From an uncultured Christensenella sp. (GTDB lineage: Bacteria; Bacillota; Clostridia; Christensenellales; UBA3700): a stretch of DNA of 18,969 nucleotides. Positions 1 through 8,958 of this stretch are shown here, in pieces. Location of the stretch: contig CAJTZR010000029.1 of assembly GCA_910584035.1 (NCBI GenBank), positions 1-18,969 of the forward strand, in the 5' to 3' direction. The position numbers were made by a program, and so were the translations under genes. Numbering within the stretch: the first letter of the stretch is position 1; every line of letters begins with the position of its first letter. The notes under the pieces were generated by a model. The model was given only the letters and a program-made list of their open reading frames with translations. It was not told where the DNA came from and did no database searches.

Positions 1-2961
1 GAAAATGCTAAAAAGTATCAAGAGTTGTATGAGAGCCAAAAGCAATTAGATGTTAACCACTTTATTTATGCTTATGAAAATAACGATATTGAAATAGAAA
101 AAATTCAAACCTTAATAAAAGGTATTTCTGAGGAAATTGAGTTATTAAATAGCAAGATAAAAGAAAATGACGACTTATATCTTTTAAATTCTAAAACCAT
201 TGATAAAATTGATGCAGATTTGGACGAATATAAAGATTTAAGAACAAGAATCTTGGTCGCAAACCAAAAGAAGCTTGGTGAGGGAGAAACTTTACAAGAA
301 AGACTTAGCTACGGAAAAAAAGAAGAACAAAATTTGATTGCGGATATTGAAAAGTACAATCAAAAAATTGTGGACTGTGAAGAGTTAATTGCTAAGCTTT
401 TGGAAAATCAAAATGAAATTCAAAAAGATTATGATATTTTAAAGAGCGAAATTGATGGCAAAGAGAGCGAGTTATTAAGACTTACTGACGAGATAACAAG
501 CAGAAATGCGGAATTTGAAAAGTCAGAGCTTGAAAGATATGCTGCGATTGAAAAATTGGGCGATGTTAATATTGACTATACAAAATTGCAAGCAGATTAT
601 GATTATTTATCAAAGGACAAGCAAGAGCACGAGGCCGAAATTGACACAATTAAGAAAACGATTGAACAAACTGAGGCAGAAAAACAAAGTTTAGAAGCTG
701 AAAAAAATATAATTTTAACAGATAGAAATAATATTTATCGTGAAGTAACCGAGTGTAAAAAGAAACTTACTGAAAATAATCAAAAGTTGAGTTTGCTAGA
801 AGGAAATATTACAGCGTTAAAAGGTTCAGTTGCATCATATGAAATGCAAAAAACCGTTTACATACGTTCAAAAGACCAATACGAAAATTATCAAATGGCT
901 GTTAAGAGAATTATGCAGCACACTAAGCAAGACAGAGTGCTTGACAGCAAAATTTTAGGTGTTGTGGCTGAACTTATCAAAGTTCCTGCAGATTATGAAA
1001 TTGCCATTGAGGTATCACTTGGCGGTGCATTACAAAACATTGTAACTGCTAATACCGATGATGTAAAATATTGTATTGAGGTATTAAAGCGTAATAAAAT
1101 GGGTAGCATTACATTCTTACCTATAAATTCTTTACGTGCAAGACTTTTGACTGCAGAACAATCAAATGCTTTGAAAGAAAAAGGGGTACTTGGACTTGCT
1201 TGCGATTTGATTGAGTATGACAAGGCTTATGATAGCGTTTTCAAAAACTTGTTGGGTTCAACAATCGTTTGTGATACTTACGATAATGCAAATTTAATAT
1301 CTAAAAAATATAATCGTTCTATTAGAATTGTTACTCTTGAGGGTGAAATATTTAATCCACAAGGCTCAATAACTGGTGGTAGTTCAAGGAAACACGATGC
1401 TGTAAGTATTTTAGGTCGTGAGCGTGAGTTTGAAAATATTTGTAAAAACTACGATAATGCTACCTCACAACTTAAAAAAGCTACTGAAAACCACGGAACT
1501 TTATCAAGTGATGTTGCAAAACTTAACTTTTTGATAAGTAATTTAAATCAACAATTGATTGATAAGGAAGTATCTTTGAACACAGCTACATCAAAAGTTG
1601 ATTTGATTTCTGACACTTTGGATAAGTATATTGACGATTTAAAAGCTAAAAGAGAGAATTACGACAACTTATGTGACAAGCTAACAATCGTTGAAACTAA
1701 ACTTATGGGTGCTGGTAAATTAAAGACAGATATTAGCAGTCAAAAGAGCGACTATGAGGATAGAAAAGCAAAATCAAAAGAAAAGATTGATAAAATGATG
1801 GAAGATAGAACAATTTTATCAAATAATCTTGCTGTTTTGAAGGGTAATTTGTCCGAAATTGCTAATAAATTAACTATTCTTGAAAATGATTTGAATCACC
1901 AAAAAGAACAAAAAGGTGAGGCTGACAGAGATAGTATTGAGGCTAAAAACAATCTTGAAAAAGTTAGAAGATTGATTAATGATACAGAAAATCAAATTAA
2001 TAATGCAGTATTGTCTGAGGCAGACAAGGCTAAAGTTGACGAGATTGACGGAAAAATTACTGAACTTACAAAGCAAAAGAATTTGCTTACAGAGTCAAAT
2101 AAGAGCATTTTGATTGAAAAAGACCATAACAATCAATCATTGCAAGCTTCTATCGCAAAGAAAATAAAAGAGGAAGGTAATATTGAAAAGTTAAATGTCC
2201 AATTTGAAAGTTTGACTAATAGAATCAAAGAGGAATATGAGCTAGAGTATGAAACAGCGTTGCCTTTCAAAATGGAAGAATACAACGATAGCGAAAGCTT
2301 GCAAAGACTTAGTCAAATTAAGCGTGCAATTACAAATCTAGGTGAAATCAGTCCAAGTTCTATATTGGAATTTGAGGAGTTGAACCAAAGATATACAACT
2401 ATGAATACTGAAAAGTTAGATTTGGAAAAGGCACAAAGTGATTTGCTTGCTATTGTACGTGACCTAAGCCGTGAAATGCAAGATATCTTTGATGCGGAAT
2501 TCTCTAAGATTGCGAAGAATTTTGAGATTACGTTTAAAGAGATATTTGGCGGTGGTAGTGGTAAGCTTATGCTTGACCCTAATGCAGAGGACCCACTAAC
2601 AGCTGGTGTTGAAATTGTTGCAATGTTGCCAGGTAAAAAGACGAAAAACCTTTCAGCATTGAGTGGTGGAGAGATGGCACTTACTGCAATTGCAATATTG
2701 TTCTCAATCTTGAAAACAAAGCCAATGCCATTCTGTTTGCTTGACGAAATTGAGGCGGCACTAGATGATGCAAACGTAGCTTTGTTCGCTAAATACTTGA
2801 AAAAATTCGTTGGTAATACTCAATTTATCGTTATCACACACAGAAAACCAACAATGGAGCAAGCAGATAGATTATTTGGTGTTACAATGGAAGAGCGTGG
2901 TGTATCTAAGGTTGTATCAGTTGAGCTTGCCGAAGCTATGAAAAATGTAAGCGAAGATTAA
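1..2961 (+). CDS. smc: Chromosome segregation protein SMC (5'-truncated by window edge)
   Basis: ATPase arm of the bacterial condensin; it dimerises at its hinge, works with ScpA and ScpB (both encoded downstream) and compacts and segregates the nucleoid. The frame is open from base 1, so the gene begins upstream; the TTG at 25 is only an internal codon. Seen: a long Lys/Glu-rich coiled coil, then a hinge at about codons 314-465 (VSLGGAL..., ending in the Gly-rich GSITGGSSR), a second coiled coil, and a C-terminal ABC head with the signature LSGGE (about 2659-2673), Walker B/D-loop CLLDEIEAALDD (about 2731-2766) and an H-loop ITHRK. About 986 codons are visible against roughly 1180 usual for the family, so the missing part is the N-terminal head with Walker A. 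ftsY follows, as in the common Firmicutes rnc-smc-ftsY order. Confidence 0.97.
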   Translation, partial: ENAKKYQELYESQKQLDVNHFIYAYENNDIEIEKIQTLIKGISEEIELLNSKIKENDDLYLLNSKTIDKIDADLDEYKDLRTRILVANQKKLGEGETLQERLSYGKKEEQNLIADIEKYNQKIVDCEELIAKLLENQNEIQKDYDILKSEIDGKESELLRLTDEITSRNAEFEKSELERYAAIEKLGDVNIDYTKLQADYDYLSKDKQEHEAEIDTIKKTIEQTEAEKQSLEAEKNIILTDRNNIYREVTECKKKLTENNQKLSLLEGNITALKGSVASYEMQKTVYIRSKDQYENYQMAVKRIMQHTKQDRVLDSKILGVVAELIKVPADYEIAIEVSLGGALQNIVTANTDDVKYCIEVLKRNKMGSITFLPINSLRARLLTAEQSNALKEKGVLGLACDLIEYDKAYDSVFKNLLGSTIVCDTYDNANLISKKYNRSIRIVTLEGEIFNPQGSITGGSSRKHDAVSILGREREFENICKNYDNATSQLKKATENHGTLSSDVAKLNFLISNLNQQLIDKEVSLNTATSKVDLISDTLDKYIDDLKAKRENYDNLCDKLTIVETKLMGAGKLKTDISSQKSDYEDRKAKSKEKIDKMMEDRTILSNNLAVLKGNLSEIANKLTILENDLNHQKEQKGEADRDSIEAKNNLEKVRRLINDTENQINNAVLSEADKAKVDEIDGKITELTKQKNLLTESNKSILIEKDHNNQSLQASIAKKIKEEGNIEKLNVQFESLTNRIKEEYELEYETALPFKMEEYNDSESLQRLSQIKRAITNLGEISPSSILEFEELNQRYTTMNTEKLDLEKAQSDLLAIVRDLSREMQDIFDAEFSKIAKNFEITFKEIFGGGSGKLMLDPNAEDPLTAGVEIVAMLPGKKTKNLSALSGGEMALTAIAILFSILKTKPMPFCLLDEIEAALDDANVALFAKYLKKFVGNTQFIVITHRKPTMEQADRLFGVTMEERGVSKVVSVELAEAMKNVSED

Positions 2962-2964
2962 TAA

Positions 2965-2998
2965 TTGACAATCGAAATTAATAAATAGCTTATATAAT
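2965..2998 (+). promoter_or_regulatory. Possible promoter between smc and ftsY
   Basis: A perfect TTGACA (2965-2970) lies just after the smc stop and a perfect TATAAT at 2993-2998. The spacing is 22 bp, longer than the usual 16-18, so either the pairing is fortuitous or the -10 used is the overlapping TTATAT at 2990-2995. It would give ftsY a transcript with a leader of about 195 nt. Confidence 0.3.
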
Positions 2999-3073
2999 AG
3001 ATAAATATGTAAAATTTTGATAGACATAAATTATGTAAAGGTAATAATATATTATTTGATTTTAGTAGCAAAA

Positions 3074-3104
3074 CAAAGTTTTATTTTATCATCAATAAAC
3101 TTTG
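3074..3104 (+). terminator. Hairpin in the smc-ftsY gap, weak terminator or leader structure
   Basis: CAAAGTTT(T)ATT at 3074-3085 is complementary to AATAAACTTTG at 3094-3104, with one bulged T and a loop of about 8 nt. No clean T-run follows, so as an intrinsic terminator it would be weak; it may equally be a structure in the ftsY leader. The rest of the 238-bp gap is AT-rich with no supported gene. Confidence 0.25.
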
Positions 3105-3199
3105 ATTTAAACTCAATTGTATTAATTTTAGTTTACTATATGTAATTACTAATTAAAAAAAATTTATACTAACTAAAAGTATTGTTTGACAGGAGTAAT

Positions 3200-4096
3200 A
3201 TGGGAATTTTTAATAAAATCAGTAACGGACTTAAGAAGACAAAAGAAAATTTTAGTAGAAAAATATACGAATTGTTTAAAGGACGTGCCATTGACGATGA
3301 TTTTTATGACGAGCTGGAAATGGCTTTAATTAGTGCCGATGTTGGTGTGACTGCAACGGAATTAATTATTGAAAAGCTTAAAGACGAATGTTATGCTAAA
3401 AGGCTAACAGATACTTCCAGTGCCAAAGATATTTTAAAAGAAATTATGGTTAGTGAAATTGACTATGAAATTCCAGAATATGAATATCCGCTAGTAATTT
3501 TGGTTGCTGGTGTTAATGGTGTTGGTAAGACCACTGCTATTGGTAAATTAGCTAAATACTTTAAACAAGAAGGTAAATCTGTCGTTTTGGCGGCTGCGGA
3601 TACATTCCGTGCTGCTGCAAGTGACCAATTAACCGTTTGGGCGGAAAGAGCTGGCGTAAGAATTGTTAAACAAAGTGAAGGTAGCGACCCCGCTGCAGTA
3701 GTTTTTGATGCTGTTAATAGTGCAAAAGCAAGGAAAGACGATGTTGTCTTGATTGATACAGCTGGTAGATTGCACAATAAAAAGAATTTAATGAATGAGT
3801 TAAATAAAATTCACAAAGTCGTGGATAGGGAGTATCCTAATTGCGATTACAGAACTTACATTGTGCTTGATGCTACTACTGGTCAAAACGCCGTTGCTCA
3901 AGTGGAAACTTTTGGAGAGATATTTGATATAGATGGTATTATCCTTAATAAACTAGATGGAACAGCAAAAGGTGGAGTAGTATTTGCAATAAGTAGTGAG
4001 CAAGAAATTCCAGTATGTTTTGTTGGTGTTGGTGAGAAAATTGACGATTTGATTAAATTTAATGCTACAGATTTTATCAATGAGTTGATTGATTGA
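3200..4096 (+). CDS. ftsY: Signal recognition particle receptor FtsY
   Basis: SRP-family GTPase that docks Ffh-ribosome complexes at the membrane for co-translational insertion. The start is ATG 3200, preceded by AGGAG at 3191-3195 (4-nt gap); an in-frame TTG at 3182 lies upstream of that ribosome site and is rejected. Protein of 298 aa: a short N domain, then the NG GTPase with P-loop GVNGVGKTT (104-112), the insertion-box-side motif DTFRAAASDQL (134-144), DTAGR (186-190), NKLD in the TKLD position (250-253), GTAKGG, and the FtsY-type C-terminus VGVGEKIDDLIKF. The long acidic A domain of enterobacterial FtsY is absent, as in most Gram-positives. These motifs separate it from Ffh, which carries a Met-rich M domain that is missing here. 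Confidence 0.96.
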   Translation: MGIFNKISNGLKKTKENFSRKIYELFKGRAIDDDFYDELEMALISADVGVTATELIIEKLKDECYAKRLTDTSSAKDILKEIMVSEIDYEIPEYEYPLVILVAGVNGVGKTTAIGKLAKYFKQEGKSVVLAAADTFRAAASDQLTVWAERAGVRIVKQSEGSDPAAVVFDAVNSAKARKDDVVLIDTAGRLHNKKNLMNELNKIHKVVDREYPNCDYRTYIVLDATTGQNAVAQVETFGEIFDIDGIILNKLDGTAKGGVVFAISSEQEIPVCFVGVGEKIDDLIKFNATDFINELID

Positions 4097-4240
4097 TAAA
4101 ATATTAATACTTTTTGTAGTATGTTGTTTTTAGCAACAATAAGATATTAAGTAATAAATACTAATAAAAAACAAATTAAATACAAATAATAGCTAATAAA
4201 AATAAAAAATACAAGGTAAATAGCTAATCAAGGATAGAAT

Positions 4241-5566
4241 ATGAATTATAGAGAAAGTATGAAACCGAATAATGACGGCGAATTGGTGATTGGTGGTGTA
4301 AAGGCCAGTGATTTAAGCAAAAAATATGGTACACCTCTTTATGTAATGGATGTTGCTTTTATTAAGTCAGTTTGCAATGCGTTTAAAGATACAATTAATA
4401 AATGCTATGAGGGATTTGGTGCAGTTGCTTTTGCTTCCAAGGCATTTAGTTGTAAAGCAATATATGCAATAATGAAACAGCTTGATATGAATATTGACGT
4501 TGTATCTAGTGGTGAGATGTATACTGCAATTAGTAGCGGTTTTGATATTTCAAAAGCATATTTTCACGGCAATAACAAATTAATATCTGAGCTTGAATTT
4601 GCAGTAGCTAACAAAATCGGTGTTGTTGTAATTGATAATATTGAGGAGATTGATTTACTAGATAATATTTGTAAGAAAAATGGAGTTGTGCAAAAGGTAA
4701 ATATCCGTACTAATCCAGGAGTGGAAGCACATACACATTCTTATATTCAAACTGCAAAAATTGATTCAAAATTTGGTTTTTCCATTGAAAATGGCGATGC
4801 AATGCAAGCAATTTTAAAGATTTTGCAATCTAAAAATTTAAGCTTGAATGGTGTTAATTGCCATATTGGTTCACAAATTTTTGATTGTAATGCATTTAGG
4901 CTAGCTGTTGATGTTATGACAGATTTTATTCTTGAAATATCAAAGCAAACTGGATACAATGTGCCAGAGCTTAATATGGGCGGTGGTTTTGGGGTACATT
5001 ATACTAAAAATGACCCAAAATACACATTGGAAGATTATTGTAATTATATCAATATAATTGCTTTAGCATTAAAAGATGCAATTGCAAGCAAAGGCATACA
5101 CAAGCCAAAACTTGTAGTAGAACCAGGTAGGTCAATAGTAGGTGAAAGTGGAATAACTTTATATTCTGTTGGCAATATTCGTGATATAAAGGGAATTAAA
5201 AAATACATTTGCATTGACGGCGGAATGTTTGATAACATTAGACCTGCATTGTATCAAGCGGAATATGAGGCAGTTATTGCGACAAAATGCAATGCTACAG
5301 CAGAGGAAACTGTAAGTATAGCAGGTAAATGCTGTGAGAGTGGTGATATAATTATTGATAAAATTGATATGCCTAAAGCAAAGCGTGGCGATTTGATTGC
5401 TGTATTTACAACTGGTGCTTATGGTTATAGTATGGCAAGCAATTATAATAGAAACGCTATCCCTCCAGTAGTTATGGTAGAAAATGGAAAAAGCGATTAT
5501 GCAGTAAAACCTCAAACTTTTGAGGATATTGTAAGAAATGATAATATTCCAGATTTTCTAAAGTAA
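4241..5566 (+). CDS. lysA: Diaminopimelate decarboxylase
   Basis: PLP enzyme converting meso-diaminopimelate to L-lysine plus CO2, the last step of lysine synthesis. ATG 4241 has AAGGA at 4230-4234, 6 nt upstream. The 441-aa protein is a normal family length. Alanine-racemase-like barrel: PLP lysine K67 in FASKAF, H208 in HIGSQIFD, Gly-rich phosphate loop GGGFG (247-251), EPGRSIVGE (294-302). The C-terminal beta domain has the CESGD motif with catalytic C365 and GAYGYSMASNYN (392-403). The cysteine plus the HIGSQ and EPGR motifs favour LysA over arginine or ornithine decarboxylases of the same fold. It lies 144 bp after ftsY and 31 bp before the M50 protease gene. No lysine riboswitch was recognised in the 144-bp gap. 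Confidence 0.95.
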   Translation: MNYRESMKPNNDGELVIGGVKASDLSKKYGTPLYVMDVAFIKSVCNAFKDTINKCYEGFGAVAFASKAFSCKAIYAIMKQLDMNIDVVSSGEMYTAISSGFDISKAYFHGNNKLISELEFAVANKIGVVVIDNIEEIDLLDNICKKNGVVQKVNIRTNPGVEAHTHSYIQTAKIDSKFGFSIENGDAMQAILKILQSKNLSLNGVNCHIGSQIFDCNAFRLAVDVMTDFILEISKQTGYNVPELNMGGGFGVHYTKNDPKYTLEDYCNYINIIALALKDAIASKGIHKPKLVVEPGRSIVGESGITLYSVGNIRDIKGIKKYICIDGGMFDNIRPALYQAEYEAVIATKCNATAEETVSIAGKCCESGDIIIDKIDMPKAKRGDLIAVFTTGAYGYSMASNYNRNAIPPVVMVENGKSDYAVKPQTFEDIVRNDNIPDFLK

Positions 5567-5597
5567 TATATTAATAAATATAGCTTAAGGAATTAGT

Positions 5598-6323
5598 ATG
5601 TTAAATATTTTATTTGATTTTAATTTGACAGTGCAAGATAAATTTATAATAGCTGTTGCATTTTTATTTGCAATGGTTATTGCCTTTGCTATGCACGAGT
5701 ATGCACACGGCTTGGTTGCCTACTGGAATGGTGACCTTACAGCTAAAAGTTGTGGCAGATTAACTATTAATCCATTAAAACATTTAGACATTATGGGTAC
5801 TTTGCTTTTGATATTTGTTGGCTTTGGTTGGGCAAAACCAGTTCCAGTTAATCCAAACAATTTTAATAATCAAAAGCGTGGTATTTTTACAGTATCTATT
5901 GCAGGTGTAACTACAAATTTAATATTAGCAGTTGTAAATTTTATATTTATAATAATTACTGCGGCTATTGTAAATGCAGTTGGTCACGTTGCAGGAATTG
6001 GACTTATTGTATATAAATTGTTTTCTAATTTCTTTTTATATGGTGTAGCAATCAACTTAACTTTAATGGCATTCAATTTAATACCTATTTACCCATTAGA
6101 TGGCTTTCACGTTGTCGAAGCGTTTACAAAATACGATAATAGATATTGTGTTTTTATGAGACGTTATGGCTCAATGATACTTTTTGCTTTGTTAATTATC
6201 AGTAATTTTGCATCAAGATTTGGTGGCATTTTACAATACTTTGATATTATTGGCTTGTTTGTAAATACAATTACTAATGGTATAGAAAGTTTAATGATGT
6301 TGATAATGGGGGCAATATTTTAG
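5598..6323 (+). CDS. Site-2-protease-family (M50) membrane metalloprotease
   Basis: Polytopic zinc peptidase expected to cleave substrates within the membrane. ATG 5598 has AAGGA at 5587-5591. The 241-aa protein has a hydrophobic first helix carrying the zinc motif H33-E34-Y-A-H37, the GWAKPVPVNPNNF segment typical of the short YwhC-like M50 subgroup, and a third-ligand motif LIPIYPLDGF with D168 in a later membrane helix. About five to six hydrophobic segments are visible and there is no PDZ or CBS domain, so it is the minimal form, not RseP or SpoIVFB. Short M50 proteins of this type are commonly found just upstream of scpA in Clostridia; a functional link is not established. No substrate can be inferred. 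Confidence 0.9.
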   Translation: MLNILFDFNLTVQDKFIIAVAFLFAMVIAFAMHEYAHGLVAYWNGDLTAKSCGRLTINPLKHLDIMGTLLLIFVGFGWAKPVPVNPNNFNNQKRGIFTVSIAGVTTNLILAVVNFIFIIITAAIVNAVGHVAGIGLIVYKLFSNFFLYGVAINLTLMAFNLIPIYPLDGFHVVEAFTKYDNRYCVFMRRYGSMILFALLIISNFASRFGGILQYFDIIGLFVNTITNGIESLMMLIMGAIF

Positions 6324-6353
6324 TTTAAATTGATAAAATAATTTTTTAAAGAT

Positions 6354-7199
6354 ATGAGTATGGATAACAATATAAATTTTGACAATCACCCTAGTTCGGA
6401 CATTATCTTTCACTTAGACGATTTTGACGGACCTATAGAATTGTTAGTACATTTAGCTAGGATAAATGGACTTGATATTTATACGCTTAAAATCAGTCAA
6501 ATTACAGACCAATATCTTGCATTTGTGGATAGTATTGATGTAAATGATTTGGATAGAGCAACTGACTTTTTATTAATGGCAGCTACATTGTTGGAAATCA
6601 AAGCAAGAGCATTATTACCACGTGAGGAAGAGGAAATTGAACTTGACGAAGAGATTATCAGTGAGGAAGAAGAGATTCAACGTAGAATGATAGAGTATCA
6701 ATTACTACAAGAAAAAGCAAAAGAAATCAAAAATACTGAAACTCTTAACAGATTCTATCGTGAACCAGTTTTTTCGGATAAAGATGCAAGGGTAACCATT
6801 AAAGGCTTTAATCTTGAAAAACTTATGGAAGCATATGCAAAAGTATTGTTCAATTATACAAAAGAAGAAGAAATTATTGACGTTAAAAAGATTGAACGTG
6901 ACGAATATACAGTAGCAAGACAGCTTAGATACCTAGTTGACGAATTGATTGAGAAAAAAGAAATTAGCTTTTTCAGTATATTTGATGAGGTAGTTACAAG
7001 GTCGGAAATAATTAATACATTCTTGGCACTATTACAGCTTGTAAGTAAGCAGTTCGCTTGTATTATGCAAGAAGATGCCGATAGTGATATTATGATAGGC
7101 ATTAATAGTGAATGTGACCCAGAGGTATTTGACTATACAATCTTAGCTATGGCTAGCGAGGAGGACAATTTTGATGGACAATCTGACACAAATTCTTGA
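6354..7199 (+). CDS. scpA: Segregation and condensation protein ScpA (kleisin)
   Basis: Kleisin subunit that bridges SMC heads and binds ScpB in the condensin complex. The N-terminal segment IIFHLDDFDGPIELLVHLARINGLDIYTLKI is the SMC-neck-binding motif region; then comes TDFLLMAATLLEIKARALLP, a strongly acidic Glu-rich linker (about 90-110) and a C-terminal winged-helix segment ending around IMIGINSE. The 281 aa are slightly longer than the usual 240-260, with an acidic tail. ATG 6354 (MSMDNN) and ATG 6360 are both possible; neither has a strong Shine-Dalgarno (only AAAG before 6354). The 3' end overlaps scpB by 26 nt, so the two are probably translationally coupled. Confidence 0.94.
   Translation: MSMDNNINFDNHPSSDIIFHLDDFDGPIELLVHLARINGLDIYTLKISQITDQYLAFVDSIDVNDLDRATDFLLMAATLLEIKARALLPREEEEIELDEEIISEEEEIQRRMIEYQLLQEKAKEIKNTETLNRFYREPVFSDKDARVTIKGFNLEKLMEAYAKVLFNYTKEEEIIDVKKIERDEYTVARQLRYLVDELIEKKEISFFSIFDEVVTRSEIINTFLALLQLVSKQFACIMQEDADSDIMIGINSECDPEVFDYTILAMASEEDNFDGQSDTNS
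7158..7164 (+). promoter_or_regulatory. Strong ribosome binding site for scpB inside scpA
   Basis: GAGGAGG at 7158-7164 lies 9 nt before ATG 7174 and 6 nt before an in-frame TTG at 7171. It sits within the last codons of scpA and decides the scpB start. Confidence 0.75.
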
Positions 7200-7920
7200 G
7201 GCAATTCTATTTGCATCGGGTAGTAGTAGAAAAAAAGCAGATATATTGGCATTATTGCCAGATGTTAAAAAAGCACAATTTGATAAAAGTATTGAAGAGT
7301 TAAAAGCAAAATATTCTGGTGAAAGTGGAGTATTATTGTTAGATTTTAATGGTAAATTACAATTTTCTACTAACACTAATTATGGCGAAATTGTTGCTGA
7401 AGTTTTGACACCACTTAAGGAAAAGGAATTATCTAAAACATTATTAGAAGTGCTTGCAATCATTGCATACAAACAACCTATAACAAGGATAGAAATTGAA
7501 AAAATCAAATCTGCTTCCGCTGACTATGCAATTGGCTTACTTTTAAAAGTGCATTTGATTGAGGTTGTTGGCAGAAAAGATGCAGTAGGACGCCCAGTAT
7601 TGTATGGTACTACTGACGAATTTTTGAAAAAATTCCAATTGTCTGAAATTGCAGAATTGCCAGATTATCAAGCAGTGTTGGATAGACTTGAGGAGTTGGG
7701 TGTATTTAATAAATCACAAACTCAATTGTATCGTGATGTTGAAATTGACGATAATGAGATTAATAATACATATGACGATACAGACGAAAAACAACGTCTT
7801 GAAAAATTGAAAGATATTGAAAAGGCTCTTGACGATGCAAGTATTATTGACGAAATGCTTAGTGGTGAGGACGATTTGCCAGACTTTTTGAATGGTGAAA
7901 AGTTTGATGTTATTGAATAA
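7174..7920 (+). CDS. scpB: Segregation and condensation protein ScpB
   Basis: Dimeric winged-helix protein that binds the ScpA kleisin and regulates the SMC ATPase. The diagnostic block LLEVLAIIAYKQPITRIEIEKIK followed by EVVGRKDAVGRPVLYGTTDEFLKKF is clear. ATG 7174 (MDNLTQILEAILFASG) is preferred over TTG 7171 because Met-Asp-Asn is a normal ScpB N-terminus and the Shine-Dalgarno spacing suits both. Protein of 248 aa, with an acidic C-terminal extension (about 190-248, Asp/Glu-rich) beyond the core; such tails are common and variable. It overlaps scpA by 26 nt. No obvious terminator follows; the 179-bp gap holds a promoter for the next gene. Confidence 0.94.
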   Translation: MDNLTQILEAILFASGSSRKKADILALLPDVKKAQFDKSIEELKAKYSGESGVLLLDFNGKLQFSTNTNYGEIVAEVLTPLKEKELSKTLLEVLAIIAYKQPITRIEIEKIKSASADYAIGLLLKVHLIEVVGRKDAVGRPVLYGTTDEFLKKFQLSEIAELPDYQAVLDRLEELGVFNKSQTQLYRDVEIDDNEINNTYDDTDEKQRLEKLKDIEKALDDASIIDEMLSGEDDLPDFLNGEKFDVIE

Positions 7921-8043
7921 TTTTATGAAAATACATATTGATACTTTATTTAATATGTAATATAAATACTCAGTAAATTTATATTAAACACGCTGAAAAT
8001 CGGTACTAATTTTTTGAAAGTTTATTTTTGAATAAAAATACAG

Positions 8044-8072
8044 ATTAATTTTTAAATAAAAACTTGTATAAT
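8044..8072 (+). promoter_or_regulatory. Promoter upstream of the DUF2953-like gene
   Basis: A perfect TATAAT at 8067-8072 has a weak -35 (ATTAAT at 8044-8049) 17 bp upstream. The expected start near 8079 lies after the in-frame TTG at 8064, which rules that codon out and supports ATG 8100 as the first start. The promoter would serve the small membrane protein, ytfJ and the carboxypeptidase, possibly apart from scpAB. Confidence 0.45.
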
Positions 8073-8099
8073 AATTACATAAAATTACACACTAATTGT

Positions 8100-8618
8100 A
8101 TGATTACATTACTCTTAGTGTGTATTTTTTTTGGTATAAATGTAAGATTATATTTTAATTTTGATAAAATGCAAAGCGTTGTGCAAATTATATTACCATT
8201 TAATTTAACATTAGTTACTTTAAGGCTCAATTTGTTTAACAAAACTTTATTTTACAAAATTAATAAAAGAAAAGATAAACAAATAATTTTGCAAAAGTCT
8301 AAGAAAAAAGAGAAAAGACAATTTAAGAAAATTACTATCCATAGCTTAAGTTATTCTTTGATTTTAGGTAGTTCTGACGATTGTCTTAGAGGACTTTATC
8401 TATCAAAGATTATAGATTTTGTTACAAATTTTATAAAAAGCGATATGAATAAATATTTGGTTATTGAAAACTTGAATAAAGTAGTTATGCCAGATTTTAA
8501 AGATACAAGCAGTAAATTGGTATTAAACATTGTTGTTAAAAAAGGTATTATAGATATTATAAAAAATGTTTTTGCAAAAAAAGTTAAAGAAAATAATGAG
8601 GTAAAATATGCAAATTGA
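8100..8618 (+). CDS. Small membrane-anchored protein, divergent DUF2953-like
   Basis: Function unknown. Start ATG 8100 (MITLLLVCIFFGI), chosen because the likely promoter -10 lies at 8067; no good Shine-Dalgarno is visible. Protein of 172 aa: one N-terminal membrane helix, a short beta-like stretch, a very basic segment (KKKEKRQFKK), then GSSDDCLRG (about 90-98) and VMPDF (about 129-133). DUF2953 proteins, which commonly sit between scpB and ytfJ in Clostridia, have the order TM helix, basic middle, G-x-GDPAxTG, P-x-F, and a C-terminal amphipathic helix; the order here fits, but the glycine motif is degraded. The assignment rests mostly on gene position plus this pattern. It overlaps ytfJ by 11 nt, so coupling is likely. 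Confidence 0.55.
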   Translation: MITLLLVCIFFGINVRLYFNFDKMQSVVQIILPFNLTLVTLRLNLFNKTLFYKINKRKDKQIILQKSKKKEKRQFKKITIHSLSYSLILGSSDDCLRGLYLSKIIDFVTNFIKSDMNKYLVIENLNKVVMPDFKDTSSKLVLNIVVKKGIIDIIKNVFAKKVKENNEVKYAN

Positions 8619-8958
8619 TAAATTGATTGAAGGCACAATTGAAAATTTAAAAAGTGTTGTAGATAGTAATAATATTGTTGGTAAGCCTATTGTTAATGGT
8701 GATTTGGTTGTAGTACCAATATCAAAAATTACATTTGGTTTTGTAGCTGGTGGTGGCGAATATGGTACTAGTTATGATAGTGAAAGAGAATTGCCGCACG
8801 CAAATGCTAGTGGTGCTGGTGTTAATATGCAACCAATAGGCTTTTTAGTAAGTGAAAAAAATCACGTTAAATTTGTAAGTGTAGACGAAAGTCAAGGAGA
8901 GGGAAAATGGTCGGAATTAATTCAAGCAGGAATGAAGTTGTTAAAAGACAAAAAATAA
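8608..8958 (+). CDS. ytfJ: GerW/YtfJ family sporulation protein
   Basis: Member of the YtfJ (GerW) family, linked in Bacillus to spore germination with L-alanine; biochemical activity is not known. The 116-aa length matches the family. The core NIVGKPIVNGDLVVVPISKITFGFVAGGGEYGTS is the characteristic conserved region, with the Gly-rich GAGVNMQPIGFLV after it. ATG 8608 has GAGGT at 8598-8602, 5 nt upstream, inside the previous gene, with an 11-nt overlap. Downstream the carboxypeptidase gene overlaps its 3' end. The family also occurs in bacteria not known to sporulate, so this gene alone does not prove spore formation. Confidence 0.9.
   Translation: MQIDKLIEGTIENLKSVVDSNNIVGKPIVNGDLVVVPISKITFGFVAGGGEYGTSYDSERELPHANASGAGVNMQPIGFLVSEKNHVKFVSVDESQGEGKWSELIQAGMKLLKDKK

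Noticed and set aside
3182..3199. Upstream TTG start for ftsY (likewise TTG 10078 for rluB)
   Set aside because: In both cases the ribosome binding site lies between the TTG and an in-frame ATG whose N-terminus matches the family.
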